Source: Macrostomum hystrix
Lineage: Eukaryota > Platyhelminthes > Macrostomidae
Reading direction: 5' to 3'
DNA length: 64,000 nucleotides
Assembly: GCA_950097015.1 (NCBI GenBank)
Contig: CATNEN010000001.1
Span: forward strand, 20,885,501-20,949,500
The position numbers were made by a program, and so were the translations under genes. Below the pieces are notes generated by a model. The model searched no databases. It was not told the origin of the DNA and saw only the letters and a program-made list of their open reading frames with translations. Shown here one piece after another: positions 48,282 through 60,749 of this stretch; position 1 is the stretch's first letter, and every line of letters starts with the position of its first letter.

Positions 48282-51200
48282 GCCTCAGTCGGTGCCAGCC
48301 CATTCACACTTTCGGCTCAAATTGAGCCAATCCAGCCGCATTCTGTGCACACGCTGGTGTTTCGCTCTCTGAAAAGAACCCACGACATGTTCCTGTCTGA
48401 GCGGGACCGTCTGCCAGCACCTGATGAGGTTGCTGACAAGCTCAGGCGCGGTGTCAAGGCTCGAGACCAATTCGGTCCCGTGCTGCACCTGCAGTCAGCT
48501 GCTGGAGGCAAGGCTGCTAGGACTGCAGCCAGCAAACAGGTTAGTCACATGATATGGGATAATGTGATATCCCGTGCTAAGGATATGGGATAATGTGTGT
48601 GATCTACCATGCTTAGAACATGAGATCGTGTGGCTGATATCATATCTTTAGGAAATAGGATAATGTGACAGACATCCCATGCTAAGAATTAGAATACTGT
48701 GGATGTGATTTCCCACGCTTTGGATATGGGATAATGTGTCTAAAAGCCCATGCTCAGGATAGGGGATAATGTGTCTAATATTCCATGCTCAGGATAGGGG
48801 ATAATGTGTCTAATATTCCATGCTCAGGATAGGGGATACTGTGTCTGATATTCCATGCTCAGGATAGGGGATAGTGTGTCTGATATTCTATGCTCAGGAT
48901 AGGGGATAATGTGTCTGATATTCCATGCCCAGGATAGGGGATAATGTGTCTGATATTCCATGCCCAGGATAGGGGATAATGTGTCTGATATTCCATGCCC
49001 AGGATAGGGGATAATGTGTCTGATATTCTATGCTCAGGATAATAGAACGACTTACTTTATCAGGCAGCCATCGCCGCCGGTCCGTCTGACGGATCGGCTG
49101 ACTCTTCCACTGCTCTGGTGTCTGCAGCTGGTACTGCTCAGGGAGCCGCTGCAGCCGCCGCCGCCGCCTCGACGGAATCAGCTGCCACCTCCGTCCAGAT
49201 CGGAGACGAGAGAATGCTGGTGCCTAGGAAGGCCCCGCTCATGCCCCGGCCTGACTGGCACGCGCCATGGAAACTCTACCGGGTCATCTCGGGTCACACG
49301 GGCTGGGTCAGGTGAGTCATTGGCTTACTCATATTGGCGCGGAGTTTTTGATGAGGTGGGTCGTTGACTGCCATTAGGTGACGATTTCCACATACTCTGA
49401 CTCCAGATGCGTAGCCCTGGACCCGCTGAATCGTTTCTTTGTGACCGGCGCCGCTGATCGCCTCATCAAAATCTGGGACCTTGCCAGCGGCACCCTCAAA
49501 CTGTCACTCACTGGACACATCAGCACCGTGCGTGGTGTTCAGGTGAGTGTTGAGCTGGTTCTGCATTCCTGTTAACAATGCGAGTGTTACTGATTGTCAC
49601 TAAGAATATGGGTCCTGAATTCATCGGCAGTCTAAGCAGTTAATTTCAGTAAGCCACGGTAAGTTTAAGTGAGTCATTCTCAGTCTAAGTGGGTCATAGT
49701 CAGTCCAAGTGGGTCATGGTTAGTCTAAGTAGGTCATGGTCAGTCCAAGTGGGTCATGGTCAGTCCAAGTGGGTCATGGTTAGTCTAAGTGAGTCATGGT
49801 CAGTCCAAGTGAGTCATGGTCAGTCCAAGTGGGTCATGGTTAGTCCCAGTGGGTCATGGTTAGTCTAAGTGAGTCATGTTTAGTCCAAGTGGGTCATGGT
49901 CAGTCTAATTGGCTCATTATCAATCTATGTAGGTCATAATCAGTCTAAGTGGGTCTTTTAAAATATTTGTCGGTCATATTCAGTATAAATGTGTCATAAT
50001 CAACATAAGTGAGTCATAATCAGTCTAAGTGGGTCATGGTCAGTCCAAGTGGGTCATGGTTAGTCTAAGAGGGTCATGGTCAGTCCAAGTGGGTCATAGT
50101 TAGTCTAAGGGAGTCATTGTTAGTCTAAGTGGGTCATGGTCAGTCTAAGTGGGTCATGGTCAGTCTAAGTATGTCATGGTCAGTCCAAGTGGGTCATAGT
50201 TAGTCTAAGGGAGTCATTGTTAGTCTAAGTGGGTCATAATCAGTCTAAGTGGGTCATGGTTAGTCTAAGAGGGTCATGGTCAGTCCAAGTGGGTCATAGT
50301 TAGTCTAAGGGAGTCATTGTTAGTCTAAGTGGGTCATGGTCAGTCCAAGTGGGTCATATTTAGTCTAAGGGAGTCATTGTTAGTCTAAGTGGGTCATGGT
50401 CAGTCCAAGTGGGTCATGGTCAGTCTAAGTGGGTCATGGTCAGTCTAAGTATGTCATGGTCAGTCTAAGTGGGTCATGGTCAGTCTAAGTGGGTCATGGT
50501 CAGTCTAAGTGGGTCATGGTCAGTCTAAGTGGGTCATGGTCAGTCTAAGTGGGTCATGTTTATCTAAGTGGGCTAATGGCAGTCTCTGCGCTCAATGGCA
50601 GTCTAGCTGGGTCAGTGCTTTTTAACTGAAATCAGTTGACTGTTGGCTTAAAGACGATGAAAGAAGAGTTCAATGATTTCAACGTTCTCCAAGTTGCTGA
50701 CCAAAGCCTGTCGCCAATCCACCCACAGGTGAGCGACCGCCATCCCTTCCTGTTTAGCTGCAGCGAGGACAAAACCGTGCGCTGCTGGGATTTGGAGGAG
50801 AACAAAGTCGTGCGCCACTACCACGGCCACCTGAGCGCTGTCTATGGCCTGGCCCTGCACCCCACACTGGACCTGCTGGTCACCTGCGGCAGGGACGCCA
50901 CGGCCAGGCTGTGGGACATGAGAACCAAGCTGTGCATTCACACCCTCACTGGCCACAGCAACACGGTTGCCGCTGTGGCCTGCCAGAGCTCCGAGCCGCA
51001 GCTCATCACGGGATCTCACGACTGCACCGTCCGACTGTGGGATATCGTTGCTGGCAGGTGGATCTAAAATCCCATCAAATCATTTACTCATCCTGAAATG
51101 CCATTTCATTCTAAAATCCTTATGACCCATCTCATCCTGAAATGCCATCTCATTCTAAAATCCTTATGACCCATCTCATCCTGAAATGCCATCTCATTCT

Positions 51201-52011
51201 AAAATCCTTATGACCCATCTCATCCTGAAATGCCATCTCATTCTAAAATCCTTATGACCCATCTCATCCTTATGACCCATCTCATCCTTATGACCCATCT
51301 CATCCTTATGACCCATCTCATCCTTATGACCCATCTCATCCTTATGACCCATCTCATCCTTATGACCCATCTCATCCTTATGACCCATCTCATCCTTATG
51401 ACCCATCTCATCCTTATGACCCATCTCATCCTTTTGACCCATCTCATCCTTTTGACCCATCTCATCCTTATGACCCATCTCATCCTTATGACCCATCTCA
51501 TCGTTATGACCTATCTCATATTAATCCCACTAACCTGTGCGCCCCCTTCCGCAGATCCCTGGTGACGCTGACCAATCACAAGAAGTCGGTACGCGCCCTT
51601 GCTATCCACCCCACCCAGTACACCTTTGCCACCGGGGCGCCAGACAACATCAAGCAGTGGAAGTTCCCAGACGGCCAGTTCCTGCAGAACTTCAGCGGTC
51701 ACAACGCCATCGTGAATGCGCTTGCGCTGAACGAAGACGGTGTACTGGTCAGCGGCGCTGACAATGGCTCCGTGCACATGTGGGATTGGCGCACCGGCAG
51801 CTGCTTCCAGAAACTCACCAGCCCCGTCCAGCCAGGCTCCATTGACTCGGAGGCCGGCATCTTTGCCATGGCCTTCGATCGCTCGGGCTCCAGGCTGATC
51901 ACGGCCGAGGCTGACAAGACTGTCAAGATCTACAAGGAGGACGAGACGGCCACCGAGGAGACGCACCCGGTCAACTGGCGACCCGGACTGCTGAAGAAGT
52001 CCCGGTACTGA
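48282..52011 (+). CDS. PLRG1: pleiotropic regulator 1, spliceosomal WD40 protein (N-terminus not located)
   Basis: Five exons in frame: about 48282-48539, 49064-49311, 49407-49542, 50729-51057 and 51555-52011. The N-terminal part has [18 protein letters not shown], the signature of PLRG1, then [15 protein letters not shown] and an Ala/Ser-rich linker. From about residue 150 onward it has a seven-blade WD40 propeller: [102 protein letters not shown], then [20 protein letters not shown]1 (yeast Prp46) belongs to the Prp19/CDC5L complex of the spliceosome in the nucleus. The human protein is 514 aa and starts only a few residues before HSVHTLVF. Here the initiating Met must be on a short upstream exon, since an in-frame stop lies just before 48279. 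Three of the four introns carry minisatellites. Confidence 0.94.
48560..49045. repeat. 35-bp minisatellite in first visible PLRG1 intron
   Basis: About 13 copies of a 35-bp unit, core GGATAGGGGATAATGTGTCT plus a GATATTCCATGCTCA part. The left third is degenerate, the right part regular. Confidence 0.9.
49655..50580. repeat. 20-bp minisatellite in PLRG1 intron
   Basis: About 45 copies of GGGTCATGGTCAGTCTAAGT with many variants (TTAGTC, CCAAGT, GGGAGTCATT). It fills most of the intron between 49542 and 50729. It resembles the array after the gene at 52132-52830. Confidence 0.95.
51075..51525. repeat. 44-bp and 18-bp minisatellite in last PLRG1 intron
   Basis: Starts with about four units of 44 bp (containing CTGAAATGCCATCTCATTC and CTTATGACCCATCTCATC), then about 15 copies of only the 18-bp CTTATGACCCATCTCATC part. 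The short unit evidently arose from the long one. 18 is a multiple of three, so both strands give spurious repeated peptides. Confidence 0.94.
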
Positions 52012-52131
52012 GGGGCTCTGGAACTGCTGGCGACTTTGATGGAATGGAATGCCATTAGTTTGTGTACTCATTTGTGTTTTTGTAGCCTGTAGGGTCTACA
52101 TTTCAACCCATTAGGCCATGTTTGAATTTCT

Positions 52132-52840
52132 TGTCATGGTAAATCTACTTGGGTCATGGTTAATCTACTTGGGTCATGGTTAATCTACTTTAGTCATGGT
52201 AAATCTACTTTAGTCATGGTAAATCTACTTGGGTCATGGTTAATCTACTTGGGTCATGGTTAATCTACTTGGGTCATGGTTAATCTACTTGGTCATGGTA
52301 AATCTACTTGGGTCATGGTTAATCTACTTTAGTCATGGTAAATCTACTTGGGTCATGGTTAATCTACTTTAGTCATGGTAAATCTACTTGGGTCATGGTT
52401 AATCTACTTTAGTCATGGTAAATCTACTTGGGTCATGGTTAATCTACTTTAGTCATGGTAAATCTACTTGGGTCATGGTTAATCTACTTTGATCATGGTA
52501 AACCTACTTGGGTCATGGTAAATCTACTTGGGTCATGGTAAATCTACTTTGGTCATGGTAAATATACTTGGGTCATGGTAAATCTACTTTGGTCATGGTA
52601 AATATACTTGGGTCATGGTAAATCTACTTTGGTCATGTTAAATCTACTTGGGTCATGGTTAATCTACTTTGGTCATGGTAAATCTACGTGGGTCATGGTC
52701 TGTGTATGTGGGTCATAGTCAGTGTACGTGGGGCGTGGTCAGTGAATTTGGGTCATGGTCTGTGTATGTGGGTCATAGTCAGTGTGTTTGGGTCATGGTC
52801 TGTGTATTGGGTCATAGTCAATATAATTTGGTTGTTGTTA
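52132..52840. repeat. 20-bp minisatellite just after PLRG1
   Basis: About 35 copies of GGGTCATGGTTAATCTACTT and variants, starting about 120 bp after the PLRG1 stop codon, so possibly within its 3' UTR. It shares about 16 of 20 bases with the unit in the intron at 49655-50580. Confidence 0.94.
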
Positions 52841-53489
52841 GTCTTTGAATGAAAATGTAATATTTTGACATTTTTTCTACCTGGCTCATGGTAATATAGA
52901 TTTAGTTCGTGATGGGGCTTTTAGATAATAATAATTAGTATACTTATCAAGGTTTTGATCTGTCCACTTGCGTCTTGAGGTCAGTTTAGGTTAGGGTTTA
53001 TAATTTTCATAAATTTTCATTGCCTGAAATTGCATCAAATGCTATAATATGATTTGTTTATTGCTAATAGTAATAAATAAACGAATCACACTTGATGAGT
53101 TTAGTGTACAAAAGCCATATCGCAGCAGAAATTCAACTCGCGTTGAGTCGCATTTCGAGCGTAAAAAATTTTCTTTGGTCTCTGACGAACCTTTTTATTT
53201 CCTACCTTTTTATTTATGATCGCGTAGCAAAAATATCTATCTGCTACTTATAGTACTTAATTTAGTAGGCATGGGAATGCATAAAGTGTGAAGTTCAATT
53301 GTATTATCTTCGAGTTGCTTGTCTAGCAACATTTGCGTCCAAGGTATTGTACAGCTGTTTAGTCCATGGACCTTTTAATTTAAAAAAGTTTCTCCATCAA
53401 ATACTCTTAGTTTGATAGTTTACGCTAAATTCTGTAAATGCAGTATTTTCGGAAAATGAGCGACACCCTTAACCTAGACAGTCAGGGTC
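52841..53489. other. intergenic, PLRG1 3' flank
   Basis: AT-rich. It contains AATAAATAAA near 53070, a possible distal poly(A) signal for PLRG1. No gene seen. Confidence 0.4.
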
Positions 53490-54962
53490 AGTGGGAGACA
53501 TTGGGAGATTGTGGGAGACTTTGGAAGACAGTGGGAGACATTGGGAGACATTGGGAGACAGTGGGAGACATTGGGAGACATTGGGAGACATTGAAAGACA
53601 GTGGGAGACATTGGGAGGCATTGGGAGACTGGCAGACAGTATAATAAAGTAGGAGACATTGGGAGACAGTCGGAGACATTAGGAGACAGTGGGAGACAGT
53701 AGGAGACAGCAGGAGACAGTAGGATACAGTGGGAGACAGCAGGATACAGTGGGAGACAGTAGGATACAGTGGGAGACAGTATAATACAGTCGGAGACAGT
53801 AGGATACAGTAGGAGACAGTAGGATACAGTGGGAGACAGTAGGATACAGTAGGATACAGTGGGAGACACTAGGATACAGTGGGAGACAGTAGAATACAGT
53901 AGGAGACAGTATAATACAGTGGGAGACCGTAGGATACAGTAGGAGACAGTGGGAGACAGTAGGATACAGTGGGAGACAGTAGGATACAGTAGGATACAGT
54001 GGGAGACAGTGGGATACAGGGGGAGACAGTAGGATACAGTGGGACACAGTAGGATACAGTGGGAGACAGTAGGAGACAGTAGAATACAGTAGGAGACAGA
54101 ATAATACAGTGGGAGACAGCAGGAGACAGTGGGAGACAGTAGGATACAGTGGGAGACAGTATTATACAGTGGGAGACAGTAGGATACAGTAGGATACAGT
54201 GGGAGACAGTGGGATACAGGGGGAGACAGTAGGATACAGTGGGAGACAGTAGGATACAGGGGGAGACAGTAGGATACAGTGGGAGACAGCAGGATACAGT
54301 GGGAGACAGTAGGACACGGTAGGATACAGTAGGATACAGTGGGAGACAGTAGAATACAGTAGGAGACAGTAGGATACAGTAGGAGACAGTATAATACAGT
54401 GGGAGACAGCAGGAGACAGTAGGATACAGTGGGAGACAGTAGGATACAGTAGGATACAGTGGGAGACAGTAGGATACAGTAGGATACAGTGGGAGACAGT
54501 GGGATACAGGGGGAGACAGTAGGATACAGTGGGAGACAGCAGGATACAGTGGGAGACAGTAGGACACGGTAGGATACAGTAGGATACAGTGGGAGACAGT
54601 AGAATACAGTAGGAGACAGTAGGATACAGTAGGAGACAGTGGGAGACAGTAGGATACAGTAGGAGACAGTATAATACAGTGGGAGACAGCAGGAGACAGT
54701 GGGAGACAGTAGGATACAGTGGGAGACAGTAGGATACAGTAGGATACAGTGGGAGACAGTAGGATACAGTAGGATACAGTGGGAGACAGTGGGATACAGG
54801 GGGAGACAGTAGGATACAGTGGGAGACAGTAGGATACAGTGGGAGACAGTAGGAGACAGTGGGAGACAGTAGGAGACAGTAGAATACAGTAGGAGACAGT
54901 ATAATACAGTGGGAGACAGCAGGAGACAGTGGGAGACAGTAGGATACAGTGGGAGACAGTAG
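53490..54962. repeat. 10/20-bp minisatellite, left part of a split array
   Basis: About 147 copies of 10-bp units GGGAGACAGT and AGGATACAGT, often alternating as a 20-bp unit, with ATAATACAGT, CAGCAGG and CAGGGGG variants. The left end is degenerate with GGGAGACATT. It stops exactly at the TIR of the 7.6-kb element and resumes on its far side. Confidence 0.96.
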
Positions 54963-54991
54963 CCCGGTGTAAAAAAACGAATCCGGCGGAC

Positions 54992-55737
54992 ACTGATTCG
55001 TCAGGCTCCATCTGATATGGTTAGGTATAAAGTGATCTGAGTCCGCCGGATTCAGATTTCATGCCCACAGCGGATCTGAATAGGACTGTCATTTTAATGC
55101 TTATTATTTTACTACTATAAGTAAGCAGTTGAGCTTTTAAGCATTAAATCTTTTGAATCTTCGAATCGTATTTTGATTTGACTGTGTTATATTTTCAAAA
55201 TGATGATAAAACACATGGAAATTGCGGTTGCACGCATCATGAATAATATAGAGCATAAGCTCATTTTTATTGGTACGAGAACGAGTATATAATTGTAATA
55301 TGGAACTTTACGAATTACAATTCGCAATTTGAATTACACTTCACGTGTAGTGGCGGATCCAGGATTTTAAAAGTCCATGTAGGGTGTAGTGGAGGACATG
55401 TGAGTACAGAAGCTAGAAGCAAAGTAATTTGCGTGTATGTACTGCATGTATGCGCAAGACAAGATCTTGAGAATATAATACTCTTACAGTGCTTGCATAT
55501 AATTTAGAACATGGAGCAGCGCAAATGAAACTAATTTTAATGGGTGTGGAATTAAAAAAGTCGCTTAACCTGAATGTGATGCCAGTGAAAACCCGTAACA
55601 ACAGCTAGAGTTCGTGCAATTCTTTTACGCAGTTCATTAATTTAATTCATTGAGCCTCAGAGGAGTCTAAACCCCAAATGGAGTCTAAACCCTAAAGCCT
55701 TCAAACCCCTTTCGATTCCCCAAGAAGCAATTGTTGT
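54992..55737. other. sub-terminal part of the TIR element
   Basis: Contains an inverted CCGGCGGAC-type copy about 60 bp inside the TIR, then AT-rich sequence without a recognised gene. Confidence 0.5.
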
Positions 55738-57801
55738 TTAGTAGGCGTCCATATCTGACTCGTAGATCTCGCTGTCGAACTCATCGTCACTGAGAATGTG
55801 TGGTCTCTTGCCGCTGCGCTCATTTCTCGCCGCTGCACTGTGACTACTCGCTGCCGCAATTGCGCCGACAGTTTTGCGGCGGGCCTTGGGCACTCGAGGA
55901 GTGGCGGAGGCCTCAGAACTGGAGGTGGCTGCAGACGCTGCGGCTAATTCAGTCGCCACCTTTAGCCGCTTCTGCTTGGCTTCATGCCGCTCGCTAGCAT
56001 GCCTGAGGACGGCAATTATTGCCACCTCAACCTGCTTTTCCGAGTACACGACCTTCCTCGTGACAGGATCTGGCGGGAACATGTCGTCCACAGCATCTGA
56101 GAATGAATTAGAAAGAGAGTTAAACTTAAATTTGGTGTGGAATATTCAAATATTCAATTTCATACTGTCTACTATGAGTAAAACGCCAAGTAGAATAGCA
56201 TATGTTTCCCACCGACTTCATTTTCATTCTTTATTTTTGCCTTTTCGTCTGTAATACGCTTGTTTTCCAAAATTCCATTTCATTTTTTTGCATTTGAGTA
56301 AGAAAGGTCAGAACGAGAATGGATCTGGACAATATATGAAAGAGTAGAATGCCCATAGTCTCTTACCTATGAAAACCTGTTTGGCATTCTCAAAGGCAAG
56401 TTGGTGCTCTATCAGCATGCAGTCCAGTAATTCCGTCCGGCATTTTTCGAGCATGCCTCGGCCACTCCAGTTCACAACGACCTGCATTCGTGGAGCCAGG
56501 CACTTGTTCATCATCCGGCGGACTGTTTCCGACAGTGTAGCGCACCGGCAACCCAACAGATGAGGCTCCTGAGATTTTTTTCTCAAAATTAGATGTCTTC
56601 AAATCAAAAATATATATAAAAATGAACATAGCACTGCTTACAAGGCTAGACTGCAACTGCCTTGATGAGATGAACTTGATGTACTCCGCCCAGGAGTCTA
56701 TTGCCTCGAACTGCGGACGGTGTTGCTGAGGGTTGGAGCGACCAGCAAACGAAGCTGCGATGCCTTCTAGGAGTGGCAGCACCCGATCCTCTAGCTGCTT
56801 GATGCGACGAACTGCGTCGCAACTGCGGCGAGCAGCCAGCATGGTTAGATGCGCCACCCCACTTGCCGACTCTGCCTCTATTCCGACACTGGACAGGTAC
56901 TGACGAATGTGAAGCACTGCAGCTGGATGGAGCCTGTCGATGCCGCAGTCTCCATCGAAGCCGTCACCATCGACGCTACCTGATGTGTACGTAAGCTTCG
57001 GAGTCACTGAAGCAGCGTAAGGTGTCTGCGTAGGCGCTGTTGTGGGCGTCAGCTTAGGCGGTACCGACGGCGTCACCACCATAGATCTTGGCGTCCCCAC
57101 CTCATTTGTTGCACCAAGCCTTGCTGGTAGCAGCGCGGTGTTGATCGCTGGAAGAGCCACTAGTTCCGCATTGAGCGAGGCGGTTGAGCGCCTCGGCTTC
57201 TGAGGCCGCCGGTCGGTGTTGTTGCCTCCTTCGTCGCCTGACGTGACGACGGACTGCATGGGTTGGAGTTGTATGCTTTATTATTACAATTAGTACAGTA
57301 ATAAAATTATAAATATTCATACGTTCTACTGCCCTTTAGTAATTTTTATATGCGCCTTTTTTATTTACAAATGTTTAATGATTTTGAGTTTCTTAACTGA
57401 ATAATTGTCAAACAATTTCGTTCACAAAGGTGACATTAACTTACCTTCATACTGGCGAAGCGATTCCTTCCACCCTTGTTCACACGTGGAACCAACCGAA
57501 GAATGCTTTCCACGCTTTTCTTCTTTTGCACGATTAGCTCTCTAATGAATTTAATCGTGGGGTCTGTGTCCGTTTCAGCATCCAGGACAACTTGCAAAAT
57601 GACTGCGGAATACCAGTCGTCCTCATACTCAGCTCGGATTAGTATTTTCTCCTCACTATATCGGTTCTCTTCTACGTTTCCAAACTGCTCCCAGTCGTCT
57701 CTCGTGAATTCTTGAAACTCTCCGAGAGAGACGCTGTTGCCAGATAGCTCCAGTACTTGCTTGTCCTCTACGAAGAACACCAGGAACCGGATGCCTTCCA
57801 T
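55738..57801 (-). CDS. transposon-borne protein, possible DUF4806-like domain
   Basis: Four exons, 57801-57445, 57253-56642, 56568-56367 and 56096-55738, with clean GT/AG sites and one frame of 509 aa. The N-terminal about 110 residues (FLVFFVEDKQVLELSG, EDDWYSAVILQVVLDA) form a small beta-rich module. A Ser/Thr/Pro-rich linker follows (PPKLTPTTAPTQTPYAASV). Then a helical part contains RRIKQLEDRVLPLL. The segment SETVRRMMNKCLAPRMQVVV with NWSGRG resembles DUF4806, a domain common in invertebrate transposon-associated proteins. The C-terminus is basic (PKARRKTVG) then very acidic (SDDEFDSEIYESDMD). Lack of stops and frameshifts suggests it was recently functional. It lies inside the 54963-62585 element, divergent from the 58075 ORF. 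It may be an accessory DNA-binding protein of that transposon. The domain call is tentative. Confidence 0.7.
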
Positions 57802-58074
57802 TGAGTCTTGAGATTGACACAGTCAGAGTAATTGAATTGGAATGATTTGGAAGTTGGGATTTTGGTGCCTGTCGAGACGTGTTTTTGTATATATGTTCAG
57901 TTACCTTAGCCCAGCGGGTTCCCCGCAGCCAATAGAATTTCTTCCTCCCCCCCGCGGCCTGCCTCCTCCCGGCTCACCGATCCCTTCCCTCCCGCATTCC
58001 GAGAAATGTTTAAAAATTGTTAATTGTTAATCACTAATTTGTGATTTTTCTTCCATTAATGAGCTTCTGAAAAC
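57802..58074. promoter_or_regulatory. divergent promoter region within the TIR element
   Basis: 273 bp between two start codons on opposite strands. A C-rich tract (CCTCCCCCCCGCGGCC) lies in the middle. Head-to-head geometry suggests a shared promoter. No TATA box is clear. Confidence 0.4.
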
Positions 58075-58512
58075 ATGCCTAAACGAAGGAAAACCGAAAC
58101 TGATTCAAATTCAAGCAGACAGTTTAGAAATTTGTTCTCGGAAAGCCTTCTCCAAAAATCAGAACACGAAGTGGAGTGTCGAGTACGATTTTCATCCTCA
58201 ACTGTGCAGTGCGAATTTGACTTGCAATGCTTCGCGCAAAGCTTAGAGAACCTTGAACTACTTGGTCCTGACATTGAAGACGATGCAGTTGCTGACGGCG
58301 AGAGTGAAGAAGACAATGAAGCGAAGCCAAGTATGGAGACGCTTGACGAGGAGTTGCTCGTTCTGTTCTTACGTTACAACTTGTCCCATCGAGCTATGCA
58401 GTTTCTCTTAAATGCGCTATACAGCCGCGGATTGCCTGTCTCTAAGACTCTGTCTTTACCTTTACGTCTATCCCTACCCATCGTCGCTTCTCCGAATGGG
58501 CTTCTATTCTGA
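58075..58512 (+). pseudogene. transposase-like N-terminal fragment
   Basis: ORF of 145 codons from ATG, beginning MPKRRKTETDSN. It has an acidic patch (EDDAVADGESEEDNEA) and then LRYNLSHRAMQFLLNALYSR and GLPVSKT. This last part resembles the N-terminal module of animal EnSpm-type and related transposases (pattern: hydrophobic-x-Y/H-N-I/L-S-H, LL, LP, RTLL). The frame then runs into unrelated sequence and stops, and no catalytic core follows. It could be a truncated transposase, or a first exon whose later exons have been lost. Divergently paired with the 509-aa gene. Confidence 0.45.
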
Positions 58513-60745
58513 GTCACATCGCACAATGTCCGGAACGCCAACGAAGAAATGCATTCTTCTTCCGCACTCGAGTTGTCATCTTGTTGTGCCGCTTACAAGC
58601 TCTGATTAAGTTAACTAACTTGAAACTAGATTTTATGTTCGAATACGCACATTCGGCACCCAAAATCGGCACCCAATTGACACCATTCTACGTTGCACCC
58701 CACACAACAGCTCAGTTAACTTTCCACTAAACTCAGGAAAGTACTCAACTAACTACTACTAAGTCTTTAGTTATTCGTCTTTGTCTCCGGGATCTCCTGT
58801 CTTTGTCTTTGTTTCTGGTTTTTCTGTTGTTGGGCTCCAATGCTTGAACTGGGAGTGATATCAAATGAATTGATACCAATCTATGGTGGCAGTGAGCGGC
58901 GGGGTTGTTGCTGAAGGCAAAGCAGTAGGGGAATAATGAATGAATATGAGGGTCCCAGAGTCTGCTGGCTTCGATATGTATCCAACTTTTGGACATAAAA
59001 AACAATAAATCTTCAAATCTCACAGGGGTCGCGACTCGCAATTCGCAAACGAACCGATTCACTCATTCGTGGTGTCTGGATTTCCAGGCTGGGGTTATAA
59101 TTCTAAAGCATCTGGACTATGAATCTATTGAATCTATATTGAATCTATCGGGGTTCAGTGAGCGGCGGGGTTGTTGTAGGGCCAATGCGGCCAATGCTCT
59201 GGGGGTATGTGAGGGTCCCGGAATGGATTGGCTTCGATATGTATCCAAATTTTAGACACAAGGCTAATAAATCTTCAAACCTTGCCTTTTCTCGCAATGG
59301 GTCGGCCACTTAATTCTTTGCGTTGTCTTTGTGTCTGGACTCCCCCCAGTCAGAAGTTGAAACAACTGGACAGTAAGCTGAATTTTTTATTTTGCATGAC
59401 CCCAGATAGGCCCAAGTGGGCACCCTCAGCTTCTACACAAACTCAATGATCTGAAAGCATTGACATTTGACAGAGAAGCCAGATCTTTTGTTTGCTGCTT
59501 CTACGCTCGTAATAAGAATGTAAGATTGGAAGGAACTATACCATTTCCACTCCAAGTCTGTCACAAGTAACTTCAAATCTGCCAAGAACAAGACAGCTTC
59601 CCTGGCAGTGGTGTGCATTGTGCAATATTTGATAACTGATCCAATCAACCCCATCGTCTTTATCCATGCTCGGGGAAATGTGGTTTTCCAGTTGTTGGCT
59701 CCAAATCCTACAATGCTTGCTATGAAGCTGTGGTGCAAAATATGCTTACATAAATTATAAAATACTCTACGAGTATCTAGAGTACCGTCTCAAGACTAAG
59801 ATAACGAAATTCAATTTGACTTCTTATTGAATTTCAGCGATTAGTGTCGTTTTAATAAGACTTTATCAAATGATCATTTGCATCTAGCTTTTCGGTATTT
59901 GAGCATTTGAGCATGGTTGTATTACTTTTAATTCGTACCCAAATCTTTGTATTCTCAAGATTGTTTCATGGTGAATGAGATATGATGGGTTTGTGGAATT
60001 TTGTCCATGAAAAAAGATTATTTTAAGCTACATATTCCTAAAACTGAAGTTAAGCCTTTAAGTACTTGGTGCAGCACAGGATCGCTCGGTTTTCTATCGC
60101 GCAAACTAATCTTCACACACGTTGCCTGAAATTTAAGAAAGTGTAGTTTTCGCTTTCTCGTCAAATAAATTACGAGATGTGAAGGCACCCAAAGTGGGCA
60201 TTGAACTCTTTGCCTCCATTTGGCTCCCCAATTTCCTCTTACCGGTAAAACCAAACTACGGGTTGATTGTCTAGGGGTTTTTTGCATTGCATAGAGGTTT
60301 TTGTCTTTGTCCATGGACTCCTAGATATACTAGGTATATCTAGGAGACCATGCTTTGTCTCGTCTCGAAGTATTTCTTGGTTTATTGTGTCTTATTTTTC
60401 CGTGGGCAGTGGGACTATTTTTCCACTATTTGCAAAAAAGCAAGTCCAGGCAGGCAGTGCGGGATGCGCAGTCTAGTTATATTTCTTGGTCTGTGCCCCT
60501 TGGGCATGCCCCTCTAAAGTACTGTGAACAAAGAAGGATCTGTGCTTCAAATAAAGATCAAGGCCAGCCAGGCTGTAAATTAAAAATGGCCATGTTTGAA
60601 TTGTTCGAAGAACACCTGGATGAGGCAGGGGGAAGAGAAGCAGGATTGTTTATATCATTTTTTATTGCTTGTTTATTCAGTATTTATGACAGTACATAAC
60701 TTTATTGCCGGTGGTAAAGAACGAGAGTCGCAGTTTAGTCGCAAG
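58513..60745. other. non-coding interior of the TIR element
   Basis: Probably where the transposase core was deleted. It holds two direct repeats (58886-59085 and 59154-59345) and a perfect 13-bp-arm hairpin at 60318-60346. Short frames, such as one at about 59433-59738 on the minus strand, show no recognisable domain. Confidence 0.45.
58886..59345. repeat. pair of ~190-bp direct repeats
   Basis: 58886-59085 and 59154-59345 share CAGTGAGCGGCGGGGTTGTT, GAGGGTCCC, GGCTTCGATATGTATCCAA, AATAAATCTTCAAA and a TGTCTGGA end. Copies are clearly diverged. Each includes an AATAAA. Origin unknown. Confidence 0.7.
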
Positions 60746-60749
60746 TTTG

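Noticed and set aside
53869-55011. 380-codon open frame
   Set aside because: Same array, left half; read-through of the minisatellite.
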